From positions 1-21,652 of the forward strand of contig JANRIZ010000159.1 in NCBI GenBank assembly GCA_033764445.1: DNA of 21,652 nt. The letters are read 5' to 3'. Shown in pieces: positions 1 to 8,382 of this stretch. Each line of letters opens with the position of its first letter. Position 1 is the first letter of the stretch. The notes beneath the pieces were generated by a model that worked only from the letters and a program-made list of their open reading frames with translations, made no database searches and had not been told where the DNA came from. The DNA is from JANRIZ01 sp033764445 (lineage in GTDB: Bacteria > Verrucomicrobiota > Verrucomicrobiia > JAWXBN01). Both the position numbers and the translations under genes were made by a program.

Positions 1-54
1 AGCCTTTGAATGGGTGCTTTATAGGAAATATCCATGTTTTGATCAATGCTTTCC

Positions 55-1911
55 TTACACAATCCTTCCAAACTTTTTTTCCAACTCGGCATGGGTGAGA
101 AGAATCATCGTCGGACGCCCGTGCGGACAGGTGTAGGGCTGACGGCATTCGACCAGTTGGCGTAAAAGGGTTTCCGCCTCGGCGGGGGTCAGTCCGTCGT
201 TGGCCTTTACCGAGGCCCGGCAGGCCGCACGGACCACCTGCTCCTCCTTGAACCGGCGCTCCCGGGCCATCTGTCCCCCCTGTTCCCGGAGGGAATCAAT
301 CAGGTCCCTGAGCACCAGGGAGGGTTTGCGTTTCGAGAGCCAGGGCGGCAGACCATCCACCAACACGGTGTTCCGGCCAAACTCACTGAATTGGATCCCC
401 AACGCCCCGAGAACCTCCGCATTTTCCTGAAGCATCGCAAAGTCCCGCGGGGGCAGTTCCACCGTCTCGGGAATCAGCAACCCCTGCGTCCGGGCAGGTT
501 CCGACTCCAGCCGTGCCAACAGTTTTTCGAACATCACCCGCTCATGGGCGGCATGCTGGTCGATCAGAATCAACCCGTCCACACACTCGGCGAGGATATA
601 CAGCCGGTTGAGAACCCCCAAAAGCCGCATGCGCGTGTCGTGAAACTGCAGTTCCACCGGATCGCGTGCAAACGGGGCGGACCCCGTGAAAACCTGGTCG
701 GTCCGGATTTCGCGCCCCTCAAAGCGCAACCCTTCCTCCAGTGATGCCGGGGACGTGCCCGCCGTGGGCCCCGGGATGTTTGGCGGGGATGCGCCCGCGG
801 CAACCGCCTCAATGGCGGGCTCCGTGCCGGGAAACGGTCCGGGCAGCGGTGTCTGAAAGAGCGGGGCCGGAGGGGAACCGGAGGGACCAGCCCCGCCCGA
901 GAGGGGGACACGGAGGGTTTGCGCGGTTTCCCGCAGGGCTCCCCGCACCGCGTCGGCCACCGCAGCCCGGACGGCGGCGTCGTCGCGGAATTTCACCTCA
1001 CGTTTGGACGGATGCACGTTGACATCCACCAGGGCGGGGTCCATCTCCAGAAACAGGATCGCCACGGGGTAACGCCCCTTCATGAGCGAATTGTGGTAGC
1101 CCTCCATCAGGGCGTAATTGACCGTGCGGTTGTCCACCGGGCGCAGGTTCACAAAGACATTCTGCTCTGTGCGGTTGCTGCGGCTGATGCCCGGACGCCC
1201 GATGTAGCCGCGGAGGACCACCCCGTGGGAGGCGTGGCGGACCTCCAGCAGATTGCGGCAGAAATCCGCGCCGGACAATTCACGGATCCGTTCCAGCAGA
1301 CCCGGGGCGGGGGCAAGCTGATAAAAGGGGCGGTCCTCCTGGAGATAGGTGAAGGCCACCTCCGGATGGGCGAGCGCCTGCAGCAGGACCGTCTGCTGGA
1401 TATGGGCCATCTCCGTGTTCTCCGTGCGGAGAAATTTGCGGCGGGCGGGCATATTGTAGAAAAGCGACCGCACTTCCACGGTGGTCCCCACCGGGCAGCC
1501 ACACTGGCCAACCTGATGCAACACCCCGCCATTGATGATGATTTCGCTCCCCTCCTCCCGCTCGGCATTGCGCGTGGTCAATTTGAACCGGCAGACCGAG
1601 GCGATGCTCGGGATGGCCTCCCCGCGAAACCCGAAGGAGGAAATTTTCTGAAGATCCGCCAGGGTCCGCACCTTGCTGGTGGCATGGCGTTCGAGACACA
1701 GCAGTGCATCATCCGCGCTCATGCCCGTGCCGTCGTCGGAGACCCGGATCAGGCTTTTGCCCCCGCCCCGGACTTCGATGCGGATGCGTCTGGCCCCGGC
1801 GTCGAGGGAGTTTTCGAGCAGTTCCTTGACAACAGCCGCCGGACGCTCCACGACCTCGCCCGCGGCGATCTGATTGGCCAGCGCCTCGGGCAGGACGGAA
1901 ATGCGGTTCAT
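55..1911 (-). CDS. mutL: DNA mismatch repair protein MutL (endonuclease-type)
   Basis: MutL couples mismatch recognition by MutS to strand incision and removal in the cytoplasm. The frame is open further upstream, but the ATG at 1911 starts the classic MutL N-terminus (MNRISVLPEALANQIAAGEV), giving 618 aa, a normal length. Seen: the GHKL ATPase with E33-N34 in ELLENSLDAGA, then DDGTGM, then FGFRGEA; a Pro/Gly/Ala-rich linker at about residues 350-420; and a C-terminal dimerisation domain. The metal-binding endonuclease motif DQHA(X2)E(X4)E is intact from D451, and the C-terminal CPHGRP motif begins at C595. Both are typical of MutL in bacteria lacking MutH and are absent from the E. coli type (family knowledge). 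It is the last gene of a four-gene minus-strand run, 49 bases after the lipoprotein gene. No clear Shine-Dalgarno precedes the ATG, so coupling to upstream translation is possible. I see no convincing terminator in positions 1-54. Confidence 0.96.
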   Translation of the reverse strand: MNRISVLPEALANQIAAGEVVERPAAVVKELLENSLDAGARRIRIEVRGGGKSLIRVSDDGTGMSADDALLCLERHATSKVRTLADLQKISSFGFRGEAIPSIASVCRFKLTTRNAEREEGSEIIINGGVLHQVGQCGCPVGTTVEVRSLFYNMPARRKFLRTENTEMAHIQQTVLLQALAHPEVAFTYLQEDRPFYQLAPAPGLLERIRELSGADFCRNLLEVRHASHGVVLRGYIGRPGISRSNRTEQNVFVNLRPVDNRTVNYALMEGYHNSLMKGRYPVAILFLEMDPALVDVNVHPSKREVKFRDDAAVRAAVADAVRGALRETAQTLRVPLSGGAGPSGSPPAPLFQTPLPGPFPGTEPAIEAVAAGASPPNIPGPTAGTSPASLEEGLRFEGREIRTDQVFTGSAPFARDPVELQFHDTRMRLLGVLNRLYILAECVDGLILIDQHAAHERVMFEKLLARLESEPARTQGLLIPETVELPPRDFAMLQENAEVLGALGIQFSEFGRNTVLVDGLPPWLSKRKPSLVLRDLIDSLREQGGQMARERRFKEEQVVRAACRASVKANDGLTPAEAETLLRQLVECRQPYTCPHGRPTMILLTHAELEKKFGRIV

Positions 1912-1960
1912 AGGAAGCCCCACTTTAGTCCCTGCGCCTCCGGGGAAAAGGGAAAACTCC

Positions 1961-2413
1961 TCAGTCCCCGGGTTTTTGGGCCGGGACGAAGGGGTCCTTC
2001 TCCCGCTCCATGAAACGGAACTGCACAACACAGTCCTCGGCTTTTTTCCCAAAGGAGACGGTCTCCATAAAAACAATCTGGTGCGCGGTCATCGGCAGGG
2101 CCTGCCACGCGGTGATATCCGTCCCGCCGTCCTTGAGGATGTAGACGGTCTGTCCCTGCACCGTGAAATCCCGGCCCGAGCGGTTGCGGAGGGCTGCACG
2201 GACATGCAGCCGTCCGTCCTTGCGCCGCGCCAGGTCCACCCGCTCCACGGTCATGTGCGTCCGGAGGGCGTCATCCAGAATGGCCACGCGCGTCTGACGC
2301 TCCGGCCCCGCGGACGAATGTCCCGCCGTGGGAACGGGTCCGGCGGTCTGACACCCGGCCAGGAGAAGCGCACCGGCAAGGATCGGAACAAGTCTGTCAA
2401 ACATGGATTTCAT
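1961..2413 (-). CDS. Small lipoprotein, YcfL-like (DUF1425-type)
   Basis: A 150-aa protein with a lipoprotein signal peptide: positively charged N-terminus, hydrophobic stretch at about residues 8-19 and lipobox L18-A19-G20-C21, so it should be lipid-anchored at C21. The mature part has the pattern of the YcfL/DUF1425 family: a segment that compares a modified variable with 'rnrsgrdftvqgq' (a beta-rich stretch in which a polar residue follows a conserved Asn-Arg-Ser), then an aromatic-rich C-terminus. Family members are small periplasmic or outer-membrane lipoproteins of poorly known function, sometimes near LpoB-type peptidoglycan synthesis factors. The first ATG (2413) has GGAG about ten bases upstream; an internal ATG at 2404 would also leave a working signal. 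It sits 31 bases after the CBS-domain gene and 49 bases before mutL. Family assignment is by pattern only and is tentative; the lipoprotein call is firmer. Confidence 0.75.
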   Translation of the reverse strand: MKSMFDRLVPILAGALLLAGCQTAGPVPTAGHSSAGPERQTRVAILDDALRTHMTVERVDLARRKDGRLHVRAALRNRSGRDFTVQGQTVYILKDGGTDITAWQALPMTAHQIVFMETVSFGKKAEDCVVQFRFMEREKDPFVPAQKPGD

Positions 2414-2444
2414 GGTCTTTGGACTCCACGGACGGGGGCCCTAT

Positions 2445-3836
2445 TCAAGGAAATTTCTCCTTCTCCCCTGACGGGCGATCCGGGGCGGGACCGGGTTCCT
2501 TTTTGAAATGCGCCGAAAGCACCTTGCGTCCGTCGGACTTCCTGACGGTGCACAGGTACGGGCCGATCCGGGCCTGCTCCCCGCTGTGCGGCAGATGCCC
2601 CAGTTGCATCGTGATGTATCCGCCCACGGTGGAAACCTCCTCGGTTTCAAAGGTCACCCCGGTCATCTCCTCAAAATCATGCAGGGGGGTGATGCCTTCG
2701 ATGACAAATTCGTCCTCGGTGATGTGGCGGATGGTCGGTTCCTCCTGGTCAAACTCGTCCTGAATGTCGCCGACAAGCTCCTCAAGCACGTCCTCCAGGG
2801 ACACGATGCCGACGGTGGCCCCAAACTCATCGACAACCACCGCCAGGTGCGATTTGCGGACCTGGAACCGGGCCAGCAATTTTTCCAGGGGCATCATTTC
2901 CGGGACAAAATCGATCTCGCGACGGATGCCCCGGATATCACCCTCACGCCCCTTGTCGTCACGCAGGATGATCAGTTCCTTGAAAAGGATCAGCCCCTCG
3001 ACCTGGTCAATGGTCTCGGCCACCAGCGGGAACCGGGAATGTTCGGCGGCCTTGGCCAGACGCACATTTTCATCGAGGGATTTGTGTGTGGACAAAAAAG
3101 CCACCCGGTTGCGCGGGATCATCACGTCCCGCACCACCCGCTCCTGCAACTCAATGGCCCGCATGGCCAGATCCTTCGAGAGATTGGTCAGCTGCTGGCC
3201 TTTGGTGGACTCATCGAGGATGATCATGAGTTCCTCGGCCGAATGGACCAGCTCCCCCTCCCGCGCGGGCTGGATGCCCACCGACCTCAAAAACATGTTG
3301 GCTGTTCCGTTCAGAAAATTGATGAAGGGCTTGAAGACGATGTAGAACCCGTGCAACGGGTAGGCCACCCAGAGGGTCACTCCCCGAGGTTTCTGGATGG
3401 CCAGGGATTTGGGGGCCAGCTCGCCAAAGACGATGTGCAGGAAGGTGATGATCGAAAAGGCGATGATGAAGGAAACGGTTTTGATCATGTGTTCCCCCTG
3501 CACCTGCCACAGGAGGACGGTCACGGTGCCGTGCGGAAAAACACCCAGGGACTCGAAAAATGGTTCGAGTTTGTGCGCCAGGAATGGCTCCCCCACCCAT
3601 CCGAGCGCCAGGCTGGTCATGGTGATCCCCAGCTGGGTCGAGGAAAGATAGGCGTCCAGATGATCCACCAGGTGCCGGGCGAATTTGGCGCGGCGGTTGC
3701 CCTCATTGATCAGTTCATCCAGTTGGGATCCGCGGATTTTGACCAAGGCAAATTCGGCGGCCACAAAAAAGCCGTTCAGAAAGACCAGCAACAGGATGAT
3801 GCCGATTTTAAAACCGAGAATGATCAACTCTTCCAC
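2445..3836 (-). CDS. CNNM/CorC/HlyC-family CBS-domain membrane protein
   Basis: This is a protein of the former 'hemolysin C/CorC' family, now linked to Mg2+ or Co2+ efflux (CNNM, CorC, MpfA). Seen: an N-terminal DUF21/CNNM membrane domain (roughly residues 1-195) with several hydrophobic helices, including NGFFVAAEFALVK and the GELAPKSLA signature; a pair of CBS domains (about 210-335, containing VRDVMIPRNRVAFLS and VVVDEFGATVGIVSLEDVLEELVGDI); and a C-terminal CorC_HlyC domain (about 350-440, ending near LSAHFKK). A basic/acidic tail follows. The GTG at 3836 gives 463 aa. The frame also allows a TTG at 3845, which I consider less likely; neither has a good ribosome binding site. The gene lies 56 bases after the MFS-acyltransferase stop and 31 bases before the lipoprotein gene, consistent with one transcript. 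The transported ion cannot be read from sequence. Confidence 0.93.
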   Translation of the reverse strand: MEELIILGFKIGIILLLVFLNGFFVAAEFALVKIRGSQLDELINEGNRRAKFARHLVDHLDAYLSSTQLGITMTSLALGWVGEPFLAHKLEPFFESLGVFPHGTVTVLLWQVQGEHMIKTVSFIIAFSIITFLHIVFGELAPKSLAIQKPRGVTLWVAYPLHGFYIVFKPFINFLNGTANMFLRSVGIQPAREGELVHSAEELMIILDESTKGQQLTNLSKDLAMRAIELQERVVRDVMIPRNRVAFLSTHKSLDENVRLAKAAEHSRFPLVAETIDQVEGLILFKELIILRDDKGREGDIRGIRREIDFVPEMMPLEKLLARFQVRKSHLAVVVDEFGATVGIVSLEDVLEELVGDIQDEFDQEEPTIRHITEDEFVIEGITPLHDFEEMTGVTFETEEVSTVGGYITMQLGHLPHSGEQARIGPYLCTVRKSDGRKVLSAHFKKEPGPAPDRPSGEKEKFP

Positions 3837-3892
3837 GCCGCACAATTAAGCAGGATAGACCCGGATTGAAAAGACCTTCGTGAGGGGGACCC

Positions 3893-5716
3893 TTATCGGC
3901 CTCCGGCCCTGACAATGGCCTCGCGCACCCGGTCGGCCGTGGCCTCCCCGGCGGGAATGGGGTCGCCATAATGGACCCGGACCCGGTAGGGCAGGTGCCG
4001 GGGCCATTTCCAAAAGTAGCGTCCGCCCGACTTTGAAAAGATCGATCCCCACAGATTGTCCACATACACGGGCACCACCGGGGTCCCGGCCTCACGGAGG
4101 ATGATCTCAAACCCGCGGTGAAATTCGGCCAGTTCCCCGTCCAGACTCAGGGCCCCCTCCGGGAAAATGCAGACGAGTTCCCCGGACTTCAGCGCCGCGG
4201 CGGCGCGACGGATGGCTTCCTTGGACCGCTTCTGGCAGATGGGGATCATCCCCAACGATTTCAACCCGGGACCGATGATGGGCATGGAAAAAAAACGTTC
4301 CTCGATCAGGAACCGGACCGGGCGCAGGGTGGCCACGCCCATGATGATGCCATCGACATAACTCACATGGTTGGGAGCCAGCAGGGCCCCTCCCTCAGGC
4401 AGCCGCTCCCGGCCCTCGGTCTGGATCCGGTAAAAGACCCGTCCGAAAACCAGGCACAGCAGGCGGCAGATTTCCCCGGGCATTTTCAGCAGCAGGAGGA
4501 TCGCCAGCAGCAGCGTGAAGACCCCACACAGGAGGAACTGGCCCGCCGGCCCGATGTCCATTTTTTCGGCCATGACATAGTAGAGACCCGTGACCGCAAC
4601 GGCCCCGAGATTGGTCAGCAGATTGCTGGCCGAGAGGATATGCCCGCGCTCGTGTTCCCGGACGTGGTTCTGCAGGTAGGCATTGACCGGGACCACAAAC
4701 AGCCCCCCGGAGAGCCCGGTCAGCAGCAGCACGACATAATAGAGCGGATGGGTGGGCGGAACAATGGCACAGACCATCAGAAAAACGGCCATGCACAGCA
4801 TGGCAATGGGGACGAGCCCGAGCTCCACCGAGCATTTGCAGACCCACGCGGCCAGCAGGCTCCCGACCATGATGCCCGTCCCGAGGGCCAGCAGGTACAG
4901 GCCCGTGGCACTGACGGCCTCCGCCTGTCCGGGAAACAGGTCCAGCCCGACATGCATGAGGGTCAGATACAGGAATCCGCCCACGGGATAAAAATACAGA
5001 TTGCCCAGCGCGGCATTGCGCAGGTTTTTCTGACGCCACAGGTCGGCGAGCTGCTCAAAATGGGTCCAGAAAAGCGAGGCATCAAAGGGGGCCCGTCCAT
5101 AGGCCCGGGTGGGTTCCACAAGCGAAAAGATGACCATGGAGGAGAGGGCCAGGAAAAACAGGATCCCCGCCACCCACAGGCCCCCCTGCCAGATGTTCCC
5201 GGTCAGGTGGGTGGCATACGCCAGGCCCACGCCCCCGCCGACTCCTCCGGCCAGGATCGCGGCCACGGTCAGCATCTCCATCCAGCCGGCAGCCACCCCG
5301 ATCCGTTCGGCCCCCACCATCTCCTTCATGATTCCCTGTTTGGCGGGCGAAAAGATGCAGGCCTGCAGGGCCAGCAACGCAAACCCGACCAGGGCAATGT
5401 ACAGATTCTGCACCTGCATGGCCACAATGACCACCCCCACGGCCAGGAGCTGAAGCCACAGGGACCACCACAGGACCTCCCGCTTGGAAAACCGGTCCGC
5501 CAGCCAGCCGGTGCTGGGCGAAAACACCACATACGGAAGGACCAGCAACGCGGCGATCAGGGGCACAATGATGGCGGATTGCTCGCGCGGCAACACCACC
5601 TGGGCCACCCCCCCGATCATGAGTTTGGCGGCATTGTCGTTAAACGCCACCTGGGTCTGTGCCGTGAGCATGGCGATGACGGATCGGAGGGAATGGAGTT
5701 TCATGGGGGCAGTCAT
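3893..5716 (-). CDS. MFS transporter fused to PlsC-type acyltransferase (LplT/Aas-like, no ligase domain)
   Basis: This 607-aa inner-membrane protein has two parts. Residues 1 to about 400 are a 12-helix major facilitator domain beginning with FNDNAAKLM, the signature of LplT-type lysophospholipid flippases. Residues about 410-607 are a glycerolipid acyltransferase with NHVSYVD (N449, catalytic H450, D455) and FPEG (518-521). In E. coli, LplT flips lysophosphatidylethanolamine and the separate Aas enzyme re-acylates it using an acyl-ACP synthetase domain; many bacteria carry an MFS-PlsC-ligase three-domain fusion of well over 1000 aa. Here the AMP-ligase part is missing, the stop being clean at 3893. 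The likely job is lysophospholipid import and re-acylation, with activated acyl groups supplied elsewhere; the substrate is inferred. An alternative ATG lies at 5704 (residue 5). It is the first gene of the minus-strand cluster, so its promoter should lie in 5717-5943. Confidence 0.9.
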   Translation of the reverse strand: MTAPMKLHSLRSVIAMLTAQTQVAFNDNAAKLMIGGVAQVVLPREQSAIIVPLIAALLVLPYVVFSPSTGWLADRFSKREVLWWSLWLQLLAVGVVIVAMQVQNLYIALVGFALLALQACIFSPAKQGIMKEMVGAERIGVAAGWMEMLTVAAILAGGVGGGVGLAYATHLTGNIWQGGLWVAGILFFLALSSMVIFSLVEPTRAYGRAPFDASLFWTHFEQLADLWRQKNLRNAALGNLYFYPVGGFLYLTLMHVGLDLFPGQAEAVSATGLYLLALGTGIMVGSLLAAWVCKCSVELGLVPIAMLCMAVFLMVCAIVPPTHPLYYVVLLLTGLSGGLFVVPVNAYLQNHVREHERGHILSASNLLTNLGAVAVTGLYYVMAEKMDIGPAGQFLLCGVFTLLLAILLLLKMPGEICRLLCLVFGRVFYRIQTEGRERLPEGGALLAPNHVSYVDGIIMGVATLRPVRFLIEERFFSMPIIGPGLKSLGMIPICQKRSKEAIRRAAAALKSGELVCIFPEGALSLDGELAEFHRGFEIILREAGTPVVPVYVDNLWGSIFSKSGGRYFWKWPRHLPYRVRVHYGDPIPAGEATADRVREAIVRAGGR

Positions 5717-5743
5717 ACCACAGGGGCCTTGGATCGGGGCATT

Positions 5744-5757
5744 GATAAACTTTTATC
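5744..5757. repeat. Short palindrome GATAAACTTTTATC (candidate operator)
   Basis: Six-base arms (GATAAA and TTTATC) are perfect inverted repeats around a 2-base centre. It lies 28 bases upstream of the start of the MFS-acyltransferase gene, where a promoter of the minus-strand cluster would be expected. A protein-binding role is inferred; chance occurrence is possible. Confidence 0.35.
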
Positions 5758-5880
5758 CTCCATCAATCCAATCAATTCTTCGCCCGATCCCCCACGCCGG
5801 TGTCCTTTTCAGGGACGGGACGCCCCTGTTTGAAAATACGCCCCGGGTCCGCAGATAACCGTTTGCAATGCCCATGGGGC

Positions 5881-5886
5881 TATGAT
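5881..5886 (+). promoter_or_regulatory. Candidate -10 element for ftsH
   Basis: TATGAT differs from TATAAT at one base and lies 57 bases before the ftsH ATG, leaving a leader of about 50 bases. No matching -35 hexamer is seen at the usual distance, nor an extended -10, so this is only a candidate. Confidence 0.3.
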
Positions 5887-5943
5887 AGTTTCGTCGGATA
5901 AAGAGACTGGCGCCTTTGATCCCTGCACCAGACACACACCGAT

Positions 5944-8016
5944 ATGAGCAACGACACGAAGCCCCCGAAACGAAACCGTTCCAACCGGGACAAGGACCCT
6001 GACAACCAGCCCGACGACCAGGGGCCCCAGTTCAACTGGAAGGGGATTCTCATCCTGGTGCTCATCGTCACGTCCATTCCCCTGATCTTCCAGCTCATGC
6101 AGAAGATGGAGGGCAACATCCAGACCTTCTCCTACAGCCCCGGTTTCACGGAGTTCCTCGACAGCGGCCGGGTCAGAAATGTGGTCATCCAGGTGGACCG
6201 GACCTCGATGGAGCAGGTGATGTACTTCGACTACACCAAGGAAGGGAAGGACGCCAAGGAGGGTCCGGCGACCCGGGAGGCCAAGGCAAATGTTGAGAAG
6301 GGCAAAACGATCGTGGACAGTTCCTTTCTGGGGAACAACACGGATTATGTCGCGTTTCTGCGGGAGAAGGGCGTCAAGAACGTCGAATTCAAAAGTCTGG
6401 ACAACACCGCCTCCCGTGTCCTGTGGAATCTGCTTCCGATCGTCCTGTTTTTCGGCCTGATCTGGTTTCTTTTCGCCCGCCAGTTCAAACAGGCCAGCCG
6501 CGGGGCCTTCAGCTTTGGCAAAAGCAAGGCCAAGATGATGTCCCGGGACAAAAACCGGGTCACCTTCAAGGATGTCGCCGGCATCGAGGAGGCCAAGGAT
6601 GAGGTCGAGGAAATTGTCGAGTTTCTCAAGGACCCCAAACGGTTCCAAAAACTGGGCGGACGCATCCCCAAGGGGGTGCTGATGGTCGGCCCCCCGGGAA
6701 CCGGGAAGACGCTTCTGGCCAAGGCCATCGCCGGCGAGGCGGATGTCCCTTTCTTCTCGATCAGCGGCTCGGACTTCGTCGAGATGTTTGTCGGCGTGGG
6801 GGCCAGCCGCGTGCGGGACATGTTTGAGACAGGCAAAAAAAACGCCCCCTGCCTGATCTTCATCGATGAAATTGACGCGGTGGGCCGTCATCGCGGCCAT
6901 GGCATGGGAGGGGGGCACGACGAACGCGAACAGACGCTCAACGCCCTGCTCGTGGAAATGGACGGCTTTGACACACAGGAAGGCATCATCATCATTGCCG
7001 CCACCAACCGCAAGGACGTGCTCGACCCCGCCCTGCTCCGCCCGGGCCGCTTCGACCGCGAGGTCCACGTCAGCCTGCCGGATGTCCGCGGCCGCGAGCA
7101 GATTCTCAAGGTCCATGCCAAAAAGATCAAACTCTCCGAGGATGTCGATCTGGGCATCATCGCCAAGGCCACCCCGGGGTTTTCCGGCGCGGAACTGGCC
7201 AATCTGATCAACGAGGCGGCCCTCTCGGCGGCCCGGCACAACAAAAAATCCGTCTCCCTGCCGGAACTCGAAGAGGCCCGGGACAAGGTCTGCTGGGGAC
7301 GCGAACGCCGCAGCCTGGCGATGACTGACCGCGAAAAAAACATCACCGCCTGGCACGAGGCGGGCCATGCGATCGTCAATCTGGTCCTCAAACATACGGA
7401 CCCCCTCCACAAGGTGACGATCATTCCCCGGGGCGGGGCCCTGGGGCTGACAATGATGCTGCCGGAGGGCAACAAGTTCAACTTGCAACGCAAGGAGGCC
7501 CTCGACGACATCGCCGTGTGCATGGCCGGGCGCATTGCCGAGGAACTGTACACCCACGACATCTCCACGGGGGCCTCGGCGGATATCCAGCAGGCCACCA
7601 ATCTCGCCCGCCGCATGGTCTGCGAATGGGGCATGAGCAGCCTGGGCATGATCAAATTCACCGAAAGCCGCGACTACGTCTTCCTCGGGCGCGACATGGG
7701 CCGGGGGCGCGAATACAGCGAAAAAACGGCCCAGGACATCGATGCGGAGGTCAAAAAAATCATCGACGAGGCCTATGCACGCGCCAAGGCGATCATCACT
7801 GAAAAACATGTCTCCGTCGAGCTTCTGGCCAATTCCCTGCTCGAATACGAAACCCTCGATGCCGCCCAGGTCCGGGACCTCATGGAAAACGGCAAAATGA
7901 GCAACCCGCCCACCCGCCCGAAAACCCCGCCCCCGGCTCCCCCGTCGGCGGTGGCCGCCTCCCATCCCGAAACCCAGATTCCCCCCGGCCTTGAAGGCGC
8001 TCCGGCGGGTGCATAA
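5944..8016 (+). CDS. ftsH: ATP-dependent zinc metalloprotease FtsH
   Basis: FtsH is the hexameric inner-membrane AAA+ protease that degrades misassembled membrane proteins and selected cytosolic regulators. The 690-aa protein has a charged N-terminus (about 1-30), transmembrane helix 1 (about 33-50), a periplasmic domain (about 52-155) longer than in E. coli because of a Lys/Glu-rich insert near residues 98-125, helix 2 (about 160-176), the AAA+ module with Walker A GPPGTGKT (249-256), Walker B IFIDEID, second region of homology ending LRPGRFDR, and the M41 protease domain with zinc site HEAGH (H471, E472, H475) and third ligand D547. The C-terminal tail (about 655-690) is Pro/Ala-rich. All catalytic residues are present. 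The ATG at 5944 lacks a clear Shine-Dalgarno. A small unknown gene follows after 12 bases and is probably co-transcribed. A very long antisense frame opposite this gene is a codon-bias artefact. Confidence 0.98.
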   Translation: MSNDTKPPKRNRSNRDKDPDNQPDDQGPQFNWKGILILVLIVTSIPLIFQLMQKMEGNIQTFSYSPGFTEFLDSGRVRNVVIQVDRTSMEQVMYFDYTKEGKDAKEGPATREAKANVEKGKTIVDSSFLGNNTDYVAFLREKGVKNVEFKSLDNTASRVLWNLLPIVLFFGLIWFLFARQFKQASRGAFSFGKSKAKMMSRDKNRVTFKDVAGIEEAKDEVEEIVEFLKDPKRFQKLGGRIPKGVLMVGPPGTGKTLLAKAIAGEADVPFFSISGSDFVEMFVGVGASRVRDMFETGKKNAPCLIFIDEIDAVGRHRGHGMGGGHDEREQTLNALLVEMDGFDTQEGIIIIAATNRKDVLDPALLRPGRFDREVHVSLPDVRGREQILKVHAKKIKLSEDVDLGIIAKATPGFSGAELANLINEAALSAARHNKKSVSLPELEEARDKVCWGRERRSLAMTDREKNITAWHEAGHAIVNLVLKHTDPLHKVTIIPRGGALGLTMMLPEGNKFNLQRKEALDDIAVCMAGRIAEELYTHDISTGASADIQQATNLARRMVCEWGMSSLGMIKFTESRDYVFLGRDMGRGREYSEKTAQDIDAEVKKIIDEAYARAKAIITEKHVSVELLANSLLEYETLDAAQVRDLMENGKMSNPPTRPKTPPPAPPSAVAASHPETQIPPGLEGAPAGA

Positions 8017-8028
8017 CCGGACCCCCGC

Positions 8029-8382
8029 ATGAGATTCATCCGAGTCATCCAAAACGAACAGCTCGAGTATCAGGTCAATCTCGAAAAACTCCTGCTCGTT
8101 CAGCTCACCGCCACACACGGCTACCTGCAATTGGCCGACCAGGCGGACCGCATCATGATTTCCCTGGCGGAATGGCAGCGCATCGGTCCGCTGCTGCCCC
8201 CCACGGAGTTCATCCAGGTCCGGGAAACGGAAACAAAATGTTTCGTCGTCAATCTCAACTGTGTCTCCCACATCCAGGTGACAACCTCCTTTTGCTACCT
8301 CTACGTACACGGCATCAAGGAACGCCTCATGCTCAAACCGGATGTCTGGGCGGAAATTTCCATCCATTTCCCGGCGCAGTAA
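8029..8382 (+). CDS. Unknown 117-aa protein, tandem duplication of a small beta domain
   Basis: I do not recognise this protein by name. It has no signal peptide or membrane segment, so it should be cytoplasmic. It consists of two copies of the same module: residues 2-53 align without gaps to residues 60-111 with an offset of 58. Fifteen positions are identical (F3/F61, I4/I62, V6/V64, E10/E68, V16/V74, N17/N75, L18/L76, Q25/Q83, T27/T85, Y32/Y90, L33/L91, R41/R99, M43/M101, W49/W107, I52/I110) and hydrophobic spacing is kept elsewhere. The pattern of each unit (short strands, a VNL turn, then V/I-x-V-x-T, YL, R-x-M) resembles the small FlbD-like or LytTR-like beta folds; this is inference. 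It starts 12 bases after ftsH and likely shares its transcript, suggesting a partner or regulator of FtsH or simply co-expression. The stop lies 12 bases from the convergent pyruvate kinase stop. Confidence 0.85.
   Translation: MRFIRVIQNEQLEYQVNLEKLLLVQLTATHGYLQLADQADRIMISLAEWQRIGPLLPPTEFIQVRETETKCFVVNLNCVSHIQVTTSFCYLYVHGIKERLMLKPDVWAEISIHFPAQ

Larger units (their letters stand above)
5717..5943. promoter_or_regulatory. Divergent intergenic region, MFS-acyltransferase / ftsH
   Basis: This is the only stretch between genes longer than 150 bases and it must hold the promoters of both the minus-strand cluster and ftsH. It is locally AT-richer than its surroundings at 5741-5775. No ORF in it is convincing. 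On the ftsH side, TATGAT at 5881-5886 is one mismatch from a sigma70 -10 box, but no good -35 lies at 16-18 bases. On the other side there is a 14-base palindrome at 5744-5757. Confidence 0.6.

Noticed and set aside
23..55. AGGAAA ... TTTCCT inverted repeat after mutL as a terminator
   Set aside because: Six-base arms separated by a 21-base loop with no U-tract; not a credible intrinsic terminator.
4118..5833. Long plus-strand frame (571 codons) opposite the MFS-acyltransferase gene
   Set aside because: Same effect; composition is His/Gln/Gly/Pro-rich without domains, and the opposite strand encodes a clear membrane protein and acyltransferase.
5809..8367. An 852-codon open frame on the minus strand opposite ftsH
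   Set aside because: It is the antisense shadow of ftsH; GC-rich codon use leaves few stops in this frame. The predicted protein has no recognisable domain, and the ftsH reading is beyond doubt.
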